From NCBI GenBank assembly GCA_016715205.1, contig JADKBC010000001.1:124001-188000 (forward strand): a stretch of DNA of 64,000 nt, read 5' to 3'. The position numbers and the translations under genes are program-made. This DNA comes from Holophaga sp. (lineage in GTDB: Bacteria > Acidobacteriota > Holophagae > Holophagales > Holophagaceae). Shown here in pieces: positions 35,581 to 44,426 of this stretch. Every line of letters begins with the position of its first letter. The first letter of the stretch is position 1. The notes beneath the pieces are model-generated. The model saw nothing but the letters and a program-made list of their open reading frames with translations. It searched no databases and was not told the DNA's origin.

Positions 35581-35596
35581 GGTTCCACGTGGAACA
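35581..35596. other. parS-like centromere site 1
   Basis: GGTTCCACGTGGAACA contains the perfect 14-base palindrome GTTCCACGTGGAAC (35582-35595). It closely matches the ParB-binding parS consensus TGTTTCACGTGAAACA. The site is intergenic, about 50 bases before ftsY. The same core occurs at 43349 and 52105. parA and parB themselves are not in the window. Confidence 0.8.
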
Positions 35597-35643
35597 TCCT
35601 AGGAGCGCCCCGGCTAGACTAGAGGCTTGATGTCGAGGTGCGT

Positions 35644-36552
35644 GTGGGTCTTTTTTCTGGGTTGATCGACAAGTTCAAGCAGGGCCTCCAGCGCACCCAG
35701 GAACTGGTCCTGGCGCCCATGGGTTGCCTGCTCGGCCTTAGCCACCTAGATGAGGACCAACTGCTGGAGCTGGAAGATATGCTTCTGCAGGCAGACTTGG
35801 GCATCCATGCCACCCAACGCTTGATGGACCGCCTTCGCTTCGAAATGCGGCGCACGGGGAGCATCGATCCCAAGGCCTTGCTAAAGGATGAATTGCTGAA
35901 GATCCTCCGCCAGTGTCCCCGCCGTCCCCTGGAGGCTTCCGGCACCCAAGTCGTGCTTCTGGTGGGCGTCAATGGCGTTGGCAAGACCACCACCCTTGGA
36001 AAGCTGGCCGCCCATCTCAAGGGCCAAGGCCAGGAGGTCCTTGTGGTGGCCGGGGACACCTTCCGTGCGGCTGCCATCGACCAACTCGAACTGTGGGGTA
36101 AGCGGGCTGGTGTTCCCGTCATTCGCAATCAAATGGGCGGCGATCCCGCTGCCATCGCCTACGATGGCGCCACCAGCGCCCTGGCCAAGGGCACGCCCTG
36201 GGTGCTGATCGATACGGCGGGACGGCTGCACACCAAGGATCACCTGATGCGAGAACTGGATAAGATCCGGCGCAGCCTCCAGAAGGTGATCCCCGAGGCA
36301 CCCCACCGGGTCTTCCTGGTGCTGGATGCCACCACGGGCCAGAACGGCCTCAATCAGGCTGAGGCCTTCAAAGAAGCCGCAGGCATCACGGATCTGGTGC
36401 TCACTAAATTGGATGGGTCGGCCAAGGGGGGTGTGGTGGTTCCCATCCTGGAGCGTTTAAAGCTTCCCATCGCCTTCGTGGGTGTGGGAGAGCAGGTGGA
36501 TGATCTGATCCCCTTTGAACCCGAGGCCTTTGTGGAGGGCCTCCTTGGCTGA
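35644..36552 (+). CDS. ftsY: Signal recognition particle receptor FtsY
   Basis: 302 aa from GTG 35644, five bases after GAGG (the GTG at 35638 overlaps the ribosome site). NG domain: helical N part, then 'LLVGVNGVGKTTTLGKLAAH' (P-loop), 'GDTFRAAAIDQLELWG', 'VLIDTAGRLHTKDHL' and 'LVLTKLDGSAKGGVV'. It binds SRP-ribosome complexes at the inner membrane in a GTP-dependent way. The acidic A domain of longer FtsY proteins is missing, as in many non-enteric bacteria. The last eight bases overlap ribD. Confidence 0.96.
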   Translation: MGLFSGLIDKFKQGLQRTQELVLAPMGCLLGLSHLDEDQLLELEDMLLQADLGIHATQRLMDRLRFEMRRTGSIDPKALLKDELLKILRQCPRRPLEASGTQVVLLVGVNGVGKTTTLGKLAAHLKGQGQEVLVVAGDTFRAAAIDQLELWGKRAGVPVIRNQMGGDPAAIAYDGATSALAKGTPWVLIDTAGRLHTKDHLMRELDKIRRSLQKVIPEAPHRVFLVLDATTGQNGLNQAEAFKEAAGITDLVLTKLDGSAKGGVVVPILERLKLPIAFVGVGEQVDDLIPFEPEAFVEGLLG

Positions 36553-37672
36553 GATAACGTCCAGCTTGGCCTGGGAACTCGCCACGGGCGGTCCTTGGCC
36601 AGCGCCAGAGGCACTGGCGGGGCCCGAGCGGTACATGGCCATGGCCCTGCAGGAAGGGTTGAATGGCATTGGCCTTTCCAGCCCCAACCCGCCGGTGGGC
36701 TGCGTACTGGTGCGCGACGATCGGGTTCTGGGCCGGGGCGTCCATACCCGGGCCGGGGATCCTCACGCCGAGATCATGGCCTTAAGGGATGCAGAAAGCC
36801 GGGACGAATCCATGGTGGGTGCCACGGCCTTTATTACCCTGGAACCCTGCTGCCATCACGGCCGCACGCCCCCCTGCACCGATGCTCTGATCCGCGCCGG
36901 GATCGCGCGGGTCTGCGTGGGCGTGCGAGACCCCAACCCACGCGTGGATGGGGGCGGCTTCGCCTTGCTTCGAGCCCATGGCATTGAGGTGGAGGAAGGC
37001 ACTCTTGGAGAGGCCTGCGCCCGTTTCCATGCCCCCTTTTTCAAGCTCATTCGCACCGGGCTTCCTTGGGTTGTTCTCAAATTGGCCCTAGGTTCCGACA
37101 ACGCCATGGGTCCGACCGGGCGCACCACCCTGATCACGTCGCCCCAAGTTCAACAGAGTGCCCACGCCCTGCGCCGTGCCGCCGAGGCGATTCTGGTGGG
37201 ACGCCGAACCGTGGAGGTGGACGATCCTCAGCTCTCGGATCGCTGGCCTGCGCCCACCCTTCCCCATCGATTGTTCCGTCGGGTGGTGTTGGATAGCCAC
37301 GGCCTGTTGACCATAGACCGGCGGGTCTGGAAACCTATTGAAGGCCAGCCCTCCATGCAAGTGACGGCGGGGGAATGTGCCGGCCTCTCGGGCGTTGAGC
37401 AGCTCCGGGTTCCCCCTGGACCCGGGGGATGCAGTTTACGACACCTGTTGCACGAACTGGCCGCACTGGGCATTGGCCGGGTCCTGATTGAAGGTGGCGC
37501 CAAGCTCGCAAGCACCGCACTTAGTCAAGGCCTCGTGGATGAATTCCATTGGTTCCGGGCCGACCAACCTGCGGGCGGAGAGCCGCTAACCCTTGAAATT
37601 GAAGGGTTTTCTTCCCAAAGAATCAGCCATCCCTTTTCAGGCGGAACCTGGGAGATCCTGCGCCACACCTAA
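36545..37672 (+). CDS. ribD: Bifunctional riboflavin biosynthesis deaminase/reductase RibD
   Basis: 375 aa from TTG 36545, chosen because GGAGGG lies five bases upstream within the end of ftsY. The deaminase half has zinc ligands in 'GDPHAEIMAL' and 'EPCCHHGRTPPC'. The reductase half shows 'GSDNAMGPTGRTTLITSP', 'AILVGRRTVEVDDPQLSDR' and 'GRVLIEGGAKLASTAL'. It performs the second and third steps from GTP towards riboflavin in the cytoplasm. Length is normal (about 360-380). The remaining rib genes are elsewhere. Confidence 0.95.
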   Translation: MAEITSSLAWELATGGPWPAPEALAGPERYMAMALQEGLNGIGLSSPNPPVGCVLVRDDRVLGRGVHTRAGDPHAEIMALRDAESRDESMVGATAFITLEPCCHHGRTPPCTDALIRAGIARVCVGVRDPNPRVDGGGFALLRAHGIEVEEGTLGEACARFHAPFFKLIRTGLPWVVLKLALGSDNAMGPTGRTTLITSPQVQQSAHALRRAAEAILVGRRTVEVDDPQLSDRWPAPTLPHRLFRRVVLDSHGLLTIDRRVWKPIEGQPSMQVTAGECAGLSGVEQLRVPPGPGGCSLRHLLHELAALGIGRVLIEGGAKLASTALSQGLVDEFHWFRADQPAGGEPLTLEIEGFSSQRISHPFSGGTWEILRHT

Positions 37673-37726
37673 TGGCATGGCGTTTGATATATCTGGGCAT
37701 CACACACGCATGTTTCGGAGGGTATT

Positions 37727-39397
37727 ATGGCTCGCTTTAAACAATGGACCTGGTTGGTGCTCGTTCCTGCTGTTCTTTTTGTAGGATGCACGGTTAGCGT
37801 GGGTGGTGGACCCGCCGACACCGTAGATGTTACGGTTCGCGCGCTTTATGAAAAACAGGACATCACCTCAACAGGTCTCGGCACGCTCACGACCCGGCCC
37901 GCCCGATATACCTTTGCAGAGTTGCGGGACAACAGCTCCGATGCCCTCCTGGCCACCGTAGAACTGGCCTCCGATGGCATGGGCACCGCCAAAGTCCCTC
38001 GGGGTTCGAATCTCTATGCGGTGATCTACGCCGATGTCCTGGTTCCGGCTGCTGCCGGGACAAGCTATGCCCTCCATGGCAATGTCAAAAAGGCCATACC
38101 TAAGGCCCACTACGCCACGGGTCTGGACTTAGAAAAGGAACCCACCTGGGGTACCACCAGCCTCTCCTTCCTGGCCAGTTCCAGCGGAACCTTGACGGTG
38201 CGCGCCCTGGAGAGTACTTCCGAGGCTGGTGCCTTTGCCATTGCTGACCAGATGGTGGCGTTCGGTCAAGGCATGGGGCGCGTGGAACCCACCCTTCCCT
38301 TACCCAACCTGCATGCCTTCTGGACCTCGGGCACGGGTAGCACCTATCCCACGGCCGCCACCAATAGCTCGGGCACCCTTCTCCGCAACCCGAACACCAA
38401 TCGCCCCATGCTCGTAACCGAAGTCTGGTACGGTGGGCCCTTCAATTCTGCGGACGCCTTCAACGACGGGCTCCTGCTCGAAACCTTCAGCCGGGGTCTT
38501 TTCGCAACCGGCAGCTATTGGTCCACCAGCCTCACAAACTACGGTTCCGTCCTGCGCGGGGATAACGATGCTGCCATTATCAGCCCCTGGATCAGTTCGG
38601 AACCTGCGATCGCCTTCGCCAGCGGATATGCCACTTTCCTGTCGGCCGCCATTCGTGATAATCCGAACGTCTACCTGATGGGCTCGACCGGCACTGTGGA
38701 TACTTGGCGGTTGGATCAGCATGAAATTTCACCCCTGGTTGGCGGCGGGGAGTTCTATGCCAGTTCCATTGCCCGATCCCAATGGGGCATTTGGGCCTCG
38801 GTTTTGGGGCGTGGCACCGCGGGGTTGAAAACCCTTTGGGATGCCACCAATCCAAGCATTGCCAACCAGAGCTATGAATTCGGCAATGCGCCATTGGCAT
38901 GCTACCCAACCTATCTCGTCGGATTGAAACGATTGGCGGGTGCCAGCACCTGGACGGCGATGCAGCCCCAATTGGACGCCGAAAACGTTGGAAATGGCCT
39001 GGATGTCACCCTTTCTACCTATCGGGACAGCACCGCCCTCTGGACCACTGTTGCTCCAAGCGCCACGCCGATTCTCGGCACGTTGACCACCTACGACAAT
39101 TCTATCCCATCCAATTCCAATGTTTATTACGATCGGGTGCAGGCCAAAGCCTACCGGGTTGTTCTGGGAGATGGGACACACACTGTAAGTGTCAGTACGA
39201 GTTCGCCCGCCATGATCGTGGAGGTATTCGACCATATTGGGCTGTTAACGGCTGCCTACGCCACCACTGCTACCCCAGGAAGCAAGACTTTCACCCTGGC
39301 GGCGGGCGCGGGGGGCACCTACGTCGTTCGAGTAAGGTTGGACCCTTTCTATCAATACACGGGTGCCCTGGCCAACTATTCCCTGGTTATCAACTAG
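37727..39397 (+). CDS. Secreted lipoprotein of unknown function with a PPC-like C-terminal domain
   Basis: 556 aa. Signal peptide with lipobox 'VPAVLFVGC' (Cys about 21), so probably membrane-anchored. The body is Thr/Ser/Gly-rich and beta-like ('TVDVTVRALYEKQDITSTGL'); the middle contains 'TEVWYGGPFNSADAFNDGLL' and 'GTAGLKTLWDATNPS'. The last 90 residues ('VVLGDGTHTVSVSTSSPAMI', 'FTLAAGAGGTYVVRVRLDP') resemble bacterial pre-peptidase C-terminal domains, common in secreted enzymes. No catalytic motif was recognised. Its stop overlaps the convergent thiS stop. Confidence 0.6.
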   Translation: MARFKQWTWLVLVPAVLFVGCTVSVGGGPADTVDVTVRALYEKQDITSTGLGTLTTRPARYTFAELRDNSSDALLATVELASDGMGTAKVPRGSNLYAVIYADVLVPAAAGTSYALHGNVKKAIPKAHYATGLDLEKEPTWGTTSLSFLASSSGTLTVRALESTSEAGAFAIADQMVAFGQGMGRVEPTLPLPNLHAFWTSGTGSTYPTAATNSSGTLLRNPNTNRPMLVTEVWYGGPFNSADAFNDGLLLETFSRGLFATGSYWSTSLTNYGSVLRGDNDAAIISPWISSEPAIAFASGYATFLSAAIRDNPNVYLMGSTGTVDTWRLDQHEISPLVGGGEFYASSIARSQWGIWASVLGRGTAGLKTLWDATNPSIANQSYEFGNAPLACYPTYLVGLKRLAGASTWTAMQPQLDAENVGNGLDVTLSTYRDSTALWTTVAPSATPILGTLTTYDNSIPSNSNVYYDRVQAKAYRVVLGDGTHTVSVSTSSPAMIVEVFDHIGLLTAAYATTATPGSKTFTLAAGAGGTYVVRVRLDPFYQYTGALANYSLVIN

Positions 39398-39594
39398 CCA
39401 CCGCCCACCAGCCGTACGATCTCCAGACGGTCCCCTGCGGTTAGGGGCGTCTGGGGATAGGCGGCTTTGCGGATGACTTCGCCATTGAGCTCCACTGCAC
39501 TCCCAAAGGCGGGCAGCTCCAGCCAGGCTGCTAGGGCCGCAAGGGTTGCCAGTTCAGGGGTCTTTTGTGGCTCACCGTTGATGATCAAATGCAT
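39394..39594 (-). CDS. thiS: ThiS-like sulfur carrier protein
   Basis: 66 aa, beta-grasp type: 'MHLIINGEPQKTPELATLAA', then 'GSAVELNGEVIRKAAYPQTP' and the diagnostic end 'AGDRLEIVRLVGGG'. The terminal glycine is adenylated and converted to a thiocarboxylate that donates sulfur, usually for the thiamine thiazole. GAGGG in the end of the upstream gene serves as ribosome site, so it is coupled with the transsulfuration enzyme. No other thiamine genes are nearby; a role in methionine or cysteine sulfur transfer is possible. Confidence 0.88.
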   Translation of the reverse strand: MHLIINGEPQKTPELATLAALAAWLELPAFGSAVELNGEVIRKAAYPQTPLTAGDRLEIVRLVGGG

Positions 39595-39602
39595 TCAAGC
39601 CC

Positions 39603-40799
39603 TCACACCATCATCATGGCCGCCTGGAGCCCTCGCTCCAGATCCGCCTTCAGGTCTGCTTCATCCTCGATGCCCACGGAAAACCGCAGGAGGCCGTCAG
39701 TAATGCCAATTCGAGCCTTGACCTCGGGCGGGGTTCGGAGATGGCTCATGGAGGCGGGATGCTGGATCAGGCTTTCAACCCCACCCAGGCTCACGCCCCG
39801 GGTGATGATCTCGACGGCCTCGCAAAAACGGCGCCCGGCCACGAGCCCGCCGCGCAATTCAAAGCCCATCATGCCGCCAAAACCACCCCCCATCTGCTTG
39901 GCTGCCACGCCATGGCCTGGGTGTTCTTTGAGGCCAGGATAGTCCACTCGGGCCACCTGAGGTTGCCAAAGCAGCCATTGGGCCAAGGATTGGGCGTTGT
40001 CAGCCGACCGACGAACCCGCATATAGGCTGTTTTTAGGCCCCGGTGCAACAGCCATGCGGCCATGGGATCGGGGGTCGGCCCCGTGATCTTGGCAACCTC
40101 CCAGCATGCGATGATATCGGCTTCATTCCCCGCGATGACGCCGAGGACTAGGTCCGAATGGCCACCAAGGTACTTGGTGGCGCTGGAGACACTGAGGCTG
40201 AATCCCAGTGGACAGGGGCGTGTCAGGATGGGGGTGGCGAAGGTGTTATCGGCCACGGTGCGAATGCCTTTTCGCTTGCCCAGGGCGGCGATGGCCTCCA
40301 GATCAGTGATCGCCAACGTCGGGTTAGACGGACTCTCCACCCAAATGAGGCGGGTTTCAAACTGGGTGGCCGCTTCCCACTCGCTCAGGTCCAGGGTGTT
40401 CTGCACCCAGGTGATTCGCAGCCCCTTGGTGGCCTCCCAGCGTTTCAGGAGCTGCTCGGTGCCCAGGTAAATGGCAGCCGGGGCCACCACGTGATCCCCA
40501 GGACGTAGAAACGTCTCCAGAACCGTGGCAAAGGCACTCATGCCTGAACTGGTGAGCAGGGCACGGTCTGCGCCCTCCAGGGCCGCGATCACGGCTTCGG
40601 CCTCACTGAAATTCGGGTTTCCCCACCGGGTGTAAAAGGTAGGTGGTTCAATGGAACCCGCAAATTCAGCCCCTTCAGCATTTTCCATTAGTTCAAACAC
40701 TGAGGTCTGGAAAATGGGGGTTGTCACGGCTCGGGTGGTATTGAACTTTCGACCCGCATGAATGGCAATGGTGGTGGGGCCCCAATGTGAAGTATCCAT
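39603..40799 (-). CDS. PLP-dependent transsulfuration enzyme (cystathionine synthase/lyase family)
   Basis: 398 aa. It opens 'WGPTTIAIHAGRKFNTTRAV', then 'FYTRWGNPNFSEAEAVIAAL', 'IWVESPSNPTLAITDLEAIA' and the PLP lysine in 'SSATKYLGGHSDLVLGV'. This is the MetB/MetC/cystathionine gamma-lyase family of Cys/Met metabolism. Reaction (synthase, beta- or gamma-lyase) cannot be settled by eye; the 'TKYLGGHSD' lysine loop is more like MetB/MetC than O-acetylhomoserine sulfhydrylase. Immediately upstream of thiS in the same transcript. Confidence 0.88.
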   Translation of the reverse strand: MDTSHWGPTTIAIHAGRKFNTTRAVTTPIFQTSVFELMENAEGAEFAGSIEPPTFYTRWGNPNFSEAEAVIAALEGADRALLTSSGMSAFATVLETFLRPGDHVVAPAAIYLGTEQLLKRWEATKGLRITWVQNTLDLSEWEAATQFETRLIWVESPSNPTLAITDLEAIAALGKRKGIRTVADNTFATPILTRPCPLGFSLSVSSATKYLGGHSDLVLGVIAGNEADIIACWEVAKITGPTPDPMAAWLLHRGLKTAYMRVRRSADNAQSLAQWLLWQPQVARVDYPGLKEHPGHGVAAKQMGGGFGGMMGFELRGGLVAGRRFCEAVEIITRGVSLGGVESLIQHPASMSHLRTPPEVKARIGITDGLLRFSVGIEDEADLKADLERGLQAAMMMV

Positions 40800-40828
40800 G
40801 ACTCATTCCCCCATGAAGAACGATGCAC

Positions 40829-41119
40829 CTAGCGTGTTTTCCAAAAGACGATGGTCAGAGCGAATACGGCAAAGACAAGAAGCACCACCACGCGCCAAAG
40901 GGTCGGTTGGGAGTGGGTGTCCTGCAACTGCCCGGCACTGGGGTCCTCCAGAGCAGCCTGGGTTAGTTCGTCCTCTGGCGCTTCGGGAGCCCCAGGGTGG
41001 GGTGGAAACAGGGGGTCTGAGACCTCCCCAAAATACACTTTTCGAAAGGTGTCCTGGTGCAGGATGGCCTGTTCAGGGTCTACCCAATCTTCGGTGGGTG
41101 GGGCCTTTTCGTCGGTCAT
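40829..41119 (-). CDS. Small single-pass membrane protein of unknown function
   Basis: 96 aa. The first 70 residues are acidic and Pro-rich ('EAPEDELTQAALEDPSAGQL'), followed by one C-terminal membrane helix ('TLWRVVVLLVFAVFALTIVF') and a basic end. A tail-anchored orientation is likely. Its start overlaps the gatB stop by four bases (ATGA), so it is co-translated with gatB. No family was recognised. Confidence 0.6.
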   Translation of the reverse strand: MTDEKAPPTEDWVDPEQAILHQDTFRKVYFGEVSDPLFPPHPGAPEAPEDELTQAALEDPSAGQLQDTHSQPTLWRVVVLLVFAVFALTIVFWKTR

Positions 41120-42603
41120 GGTGCCTCCTCAGAGGCGAGCGCCTCGTCTACGGCCTGGTTTAAAACCTGGGGGTTGATACGACCTTGACCGGCCTTCATG
41201 GCCTGCCCCACAAAAAAGCCACGTAAATTCACCTTGCCTGCTTTGTACTGGGCCAGCTGTTGGGGGTTGGCCGTCAGGATGTCCCGCACCAGCGAGGTCA
41301 CAAAGTTGTGGTCGCTTACTTGCCCAAGGGACTTGGTGGCCACGATGTCAGCGGGGTTCCCTTCACCCGCTAGCATCCCGGGGAAGACGATCTCTTTGGC
41401 CGTATTCAAATTGATGGTGCCAGTTGCCACCAGCTTGATCAGATCCGCCAGTTGCGCGCTCGAGAGTCCAAGAGTTTCCAGGTTATGGCCAGTTTCATTC
41501 AGGCTTCGGCTCACCTCGCCGAGCATCCAATTGGCAGCCTGCTTGCCATTGCCGCTGAGGGTAGCTACCGATTCAAAATAATCTGCGTGCATCGGGGTTT
41601 GCACCAGCATGTCGGCTTCGTAATCTGTCAGGCCGAAGGTTTCCTGGAAACGGGCTTTGCGGTCACTGGGCAGTTCGGGGAGATGGGCACGAACCCCGGC
41701 CACCTCTTCAGGGCTGACGCATAGCACCGGCAGGTCCGGTTCAGGGAAATGCCGGTAATCCATGGCCGCTTCTTTACTGCGTTGACTGCGCGTGACCCCC
41801 GCCTGGGCGTCCCACCCACGCGTCTCCTGGCTGAACGGCTGCCCTGATTCGACTAATTCAATCTGCCGGTCAATTTCAAACTCCAAAGCCTGCCGCAGAA
41901 AACGAAAGGAATTGAGGTTTTTCACTTCGACTCGGGTCCCTAGTTTGGTTTCACCCCTCCGGCGCACGGAGATATTGGCATCGCAACGGAGGCTACCTTC
42001 GTCCATGTTGCCGTCGCAAATGCCCAAGTACATCACCAGGTGGTGAATGGCCTTGAGGTAATCGGAGGCCTCCTGGGGGCTGCGTAAATCCGGCCCCCCG
42101 ACGATTTCCAACAGGGGCACCCCCGCACGGTTTAAATCCACAAGGCTGTGATCGGGATCCAGGTCATGACTGGACTTGCCGGCATCCTCTTCCAGGTGAG
42201 CCCGCTCAATGCGCACCCGGAGGGCGCCTTCCCTGCCCCGCACGGTGGCGTCCCCCGGAATCTCCAACCAACCCTCTTCCACCAGGGCCACGGGACCTTG
42301 GGTAATCTGGTAGCCCTTGGGAAGATCGGGATAAAAATATTGTTTTCGATAGAAGGTGCTTTCTTCCCGAATGGACGCCTTCAGGGCGAGGCCAAGGGCG
42401 ATGGCCATTCGCACGGCTTCACCATTCAGGGCAGGCAGCGCACCCGGCAACCCCAGGCACACAGGGCAGGTGCGGGAATTGGGCAAGCCACCGTACCTGT
42501 TCTCACAGCCACAGAACATCTTGGACTGGGTGAGCAGTTGAACGTGAACTTCGAGGCCAATCACCGCCTCGAATTCTGTTCTGGTTGCCACTTCCTCATG
42601 CAT
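41116..42603 (-). CDS. gatB: Asp-tRNA(Asn)/Glu-tRNA(Gln) amidotransferase subunit B
   Basis: 495 aa. 'FEAVIGLEVHVQLLTQSKMF' and 'PNSRTCPVCLGLPGALPALN' are hallmark GatB motifs, with 'FYRKQYFYPDLPKGYQITQG' and 'VDLNRAGVPLLEIVGGPDLR' following, and the C-terminal YqeY-like domain at the end. GatCAB converts Glu-tRNA(Gln) or Asp-tRNA(Asn) to the amidated form. gatA and gatC are not in the window. It lies 33 bases downstream of the mnmE start-side gene cluster, reading the same way. Confidence 0.96.
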   Translation of the reverse strand: MHEEVATRTEFEAVIGLEVHVQLLTQSKMFCGCENRYGGLPNSRTCPVCLGLPGALPALNGEAVRMAIALGLALKASIREESTFYRKQYFYPDLPKGYQITQGPVALVEEGWLEIPGDATVRGREGALRVRIERAHLEEDAGKSSHDLDPDHSLVDLNRAGVPLLEIVGGPDLRSPQEASDYLKAIHHLVMYLGICDGNMDEGSLRCDANISVRRRGETKLGTRVEVKNLNSFRFLRQALEFEIDRQIELVESGQPFSQETRGWDAQAGVTRSQRSKEAAMDYRHFPEPDLPVLCVSPEEVAGVRAHLPELPSDRKARFQETFGLTDYEADMLVQTPMHADYFESVATLSGNGKQAANWMLGEVSRSLNETGHNLETLGLSSAQLADLIKLVATGTINLNTAKEIVFPGMLAGEGNPADIVATKSLGQVSDHNFVTSLVRDILTANPQQLAQYKAGKVNLRGFFVGQAMKAGQGRINPQVLNQAVDEALASEEAP

Positions 42604-42636
42604 GCGTGCTCCGTGCTGATCATCTTATGCCTTGCT

Positions 42637-43938
42637 TCACTTCCCTAGACAGAATCCGCTAAAAACCTGGTCCAGGGTGCTCTCGGCACGATCCTCACCG
42701 GTCATCCGTGCCAATAACCCCCACATGCCCTGGAGCAAGGAGGCGGGAAGTTCGGGGGGAGCGGCCTGGCTAAGCCCCAAAAGTAGATCCACCTGAACCA
42801 CCAGTTCATCCAGTAAGCCGCATTGCCGCTGGGTCGCCAATGCACCCAGGCAGGCATCGGGTGAATGGGGACCTAAAAACCGGTCCTTGAGCGCCGCTTC
42901 CAATTTTTCCAAATCTCCCTGCACAGCGGACACCACCACACCAGAAGTGCTTCCACCCAGGTCCCCAAAGGTGCGCACTTCCAGGACTTTCTCTCGAACC
43001 GCTTCCAGGCGAGCCAGGATTTGGGAATCTGGAGCCCCGTCCCCCGCGGGCACCAAATGCAAAACCAGATCTGCCTGGTCCAACACGGAGGCCACGCGGG
43101 CCACTCCCAGTCTTTCCACCGGGTCCTCCGCATCCCTCAGCCCTGCGGTATCAAACAACAACAGCGGAAGGCCAGCCCATTCGGTGCGGACTTCCAACAC
43201 ATCCCGGGTGGTGCCGGGCAGTTCCGTCACGATGGCCCTGTCTTCTCCTGCCAAGGCATTGAACAAGGTGCTTTTCCCAGAATTGGGGCGGCCCACCAGG
43301 GCGATGCGAATTCCATCCCTCAACCAGCGGGCCGCCGAGCTCCGCGCCTGTTCCACGTGGAACCTTTGGCGAAGATCCTGAAATTCAGATTGCATCTTGT
43401 CTATTTTCAACAAAATACCTTCTTCCTCACCGTAATCAACCACGGCCTCAGCCCGCGCTACCCAGGGGCTCAGACAAGCCTTGGCCTCTTCCACCCATGT
43501 CGGCACGCCCCCCGCGCGGGCCTGGGCCATGCGCAGTTGGGTATCCGTTGCCGCGGAAATCATATCCCGCAAGGCTTCCGCCTCCAGCAGCGATTGCTTT
43601 CCATTAAGCAGGGCCCGACGGGTGAACTCGCCCGGTTCCGCCAGCCGAATCCCAAGTTCTCCAAGATGGTTCAGGAACCGTCTTACCAACAGTGGGTTCC
43701 CATGAAGTTGGAACTCCACGACATCCTCACCCGTATAACTATCAGGGGCGGGAAAATAGAGCACCAAGGCTCGCTCCTGGTACCCCTTCCAGCGCAAGGT
43801 CCGGAGGGTAGCTTGGCGCGGCAAAGGCAGGTTCACCAGGGGTTTCAGCGCCTGTGCCAGGCTCGAGCCACTTACCCGCACAACCGAAATGGCCGCCGGG
43901 AAAAGGGGCGTGGCGGGAGCACAAATGGCATCGTTCAT
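42637..43938 (-). CDS. mnmE: tRNA modification GTPase MnmE
   Basis: 433 aa. 'NDAICAPATPLFPAAISVVR' matches the MnmE start. The folate-binding domain has 'DSYTGEDVVEFQLHGNPLLV' and 'LAEPGEFTRRALLNGKQSLL'. The G domain has 'IALVGRPNSGKSTLFNALAG', 'ELPGTTRDVLE' and 'LFDTAGLRDAEDPVE'. The C-terminal catalytic 'FCLGK' is present. With MnmG it makes cmnm5U at tRNA wobble positions. A parS-like site lies within the coding sequence at 43349-43364. Slightly shorter than average (about 450). Confidence 0.96.
   Translation of the reverse strand: MNDAICAPATPLFPAAISVVRVSGSSLAQALKPLVNLPLPRQATLRTLRWKGYQERALVLYFPAPDSYTGEDVVEFQLHGNPLLVRRFLNHLGELGIRLAEPGEFTRRALLNGKQSLLEAEALRDMISAATDTQLRMAQARAGGVPTWVEEAKACLSPWVARAEAVVDYGEEEGILLKIDKMQSEFQDLRQRFHVEQARSSAARWLRDGIRIALVGRPNSGKSTLFNALAGEDRAIVTELPGTTRDVLEVRTEWAGLPLLLFDTAGLRDAEDPVERLGVARVASVLDQADLVLHLVPAGDGAPDSQILARLEAVREKVLEVRTFGDLGGSTSGVVVSAVQGDLEKLEAALKDRFLGPHSPDACLGALATQRQCGLLDELVVQVDLLLGLSQAAPPELPASLLQGMWGLLARMTGEDRAESTLDQVFSGFCLGK
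43349..43364. other. parS-like centromere site 2, inside mnmE
   Basis: TGTTCCACGTGGAACC with the same 14-base palindrome (43350-43363) as the sites at 35581 and 52105. It encodes FHVEQ in MnmE. A perfect palindrome kept within a coding region argues for selection by ParB binding, not coincidence. Confidence 0.8.
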
Positions 43939-43947
43939 GGGATCAAA

Positions 43948-44409
43948 TTAGGCTTTGAACACCTTGAGGGACTTCAGGGTGCCAGTGCCTTCACTTTCAG
44001 TGCTCAGGCCAACCTCGCGGGCCACCGTGAGATGCATCCAGCGGCGTTCTCGGGGGCTCAGGGAAGCGAATGTATAGCTGCCCATCTGGCGGGCTTTCTG
44101 GATGCCCATGGTGGCCATGGCTTTGATTTCAGTCATGCGGAAAAGCCGGAAGCTCTGCACATCCAGGTAGCACAGCTTGGCATCTTCCCGCTCGCCCTGG
44201 GCTTCATGGAGGAGAAATTGGAGCGAATCCAACGCCTGACCCTTATTGGCCATGAGCCATTGGGCATCAGGACCTTCCAGTACCAACCGATTGGGAAACA
44301 GTTCTTCATCGCCCGAAGGTTGAAACCGAGCTGTGACCGACAGGCCCAATTCCTTGCACCAGTTTGCCGCCAATTCTGGCAACGCTTCGAGAGAAACGGC
44401 CTTCCGCAT
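43948..44409 (-). CDS. jag: Jag/KhpB-type KH-R3H RNA-binding protein
   Basis: 153 aa from ATG 44409 with GGAGG five bases upstream. Longer readings run into yidC. A KH-like part ('LVLEGPDAQWLMANKGQALD', 'LQFLLHEAQ') is followed by an R3H domain ('SLSPRERRWMHLTVAREVGL' then 'TESEGTG'). The typical N-terminal Jag_N domain is short. KhpB proteins bind RNA and affect cell division in some bacteria. The position between yidC and mnmE is the conserved origin-region order. Confidence 0.88.
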   Translation of the reverse strand: MRKAVSLEALPELAANWCKELGLSVTARFQPSGDEELFPNRLVLEGPDAQWLMANKGQALDSLQFLLHEAQGEREDAKLCYLDVQSFRLFRMTEIKAMATMGIQKARQMGSYTFASLSPRERRWMHLTVAREVGLSTESEGTGTLKSLKVFKA

Positions 44410-44426
44410 GGTGCCTCCGTGGATGA

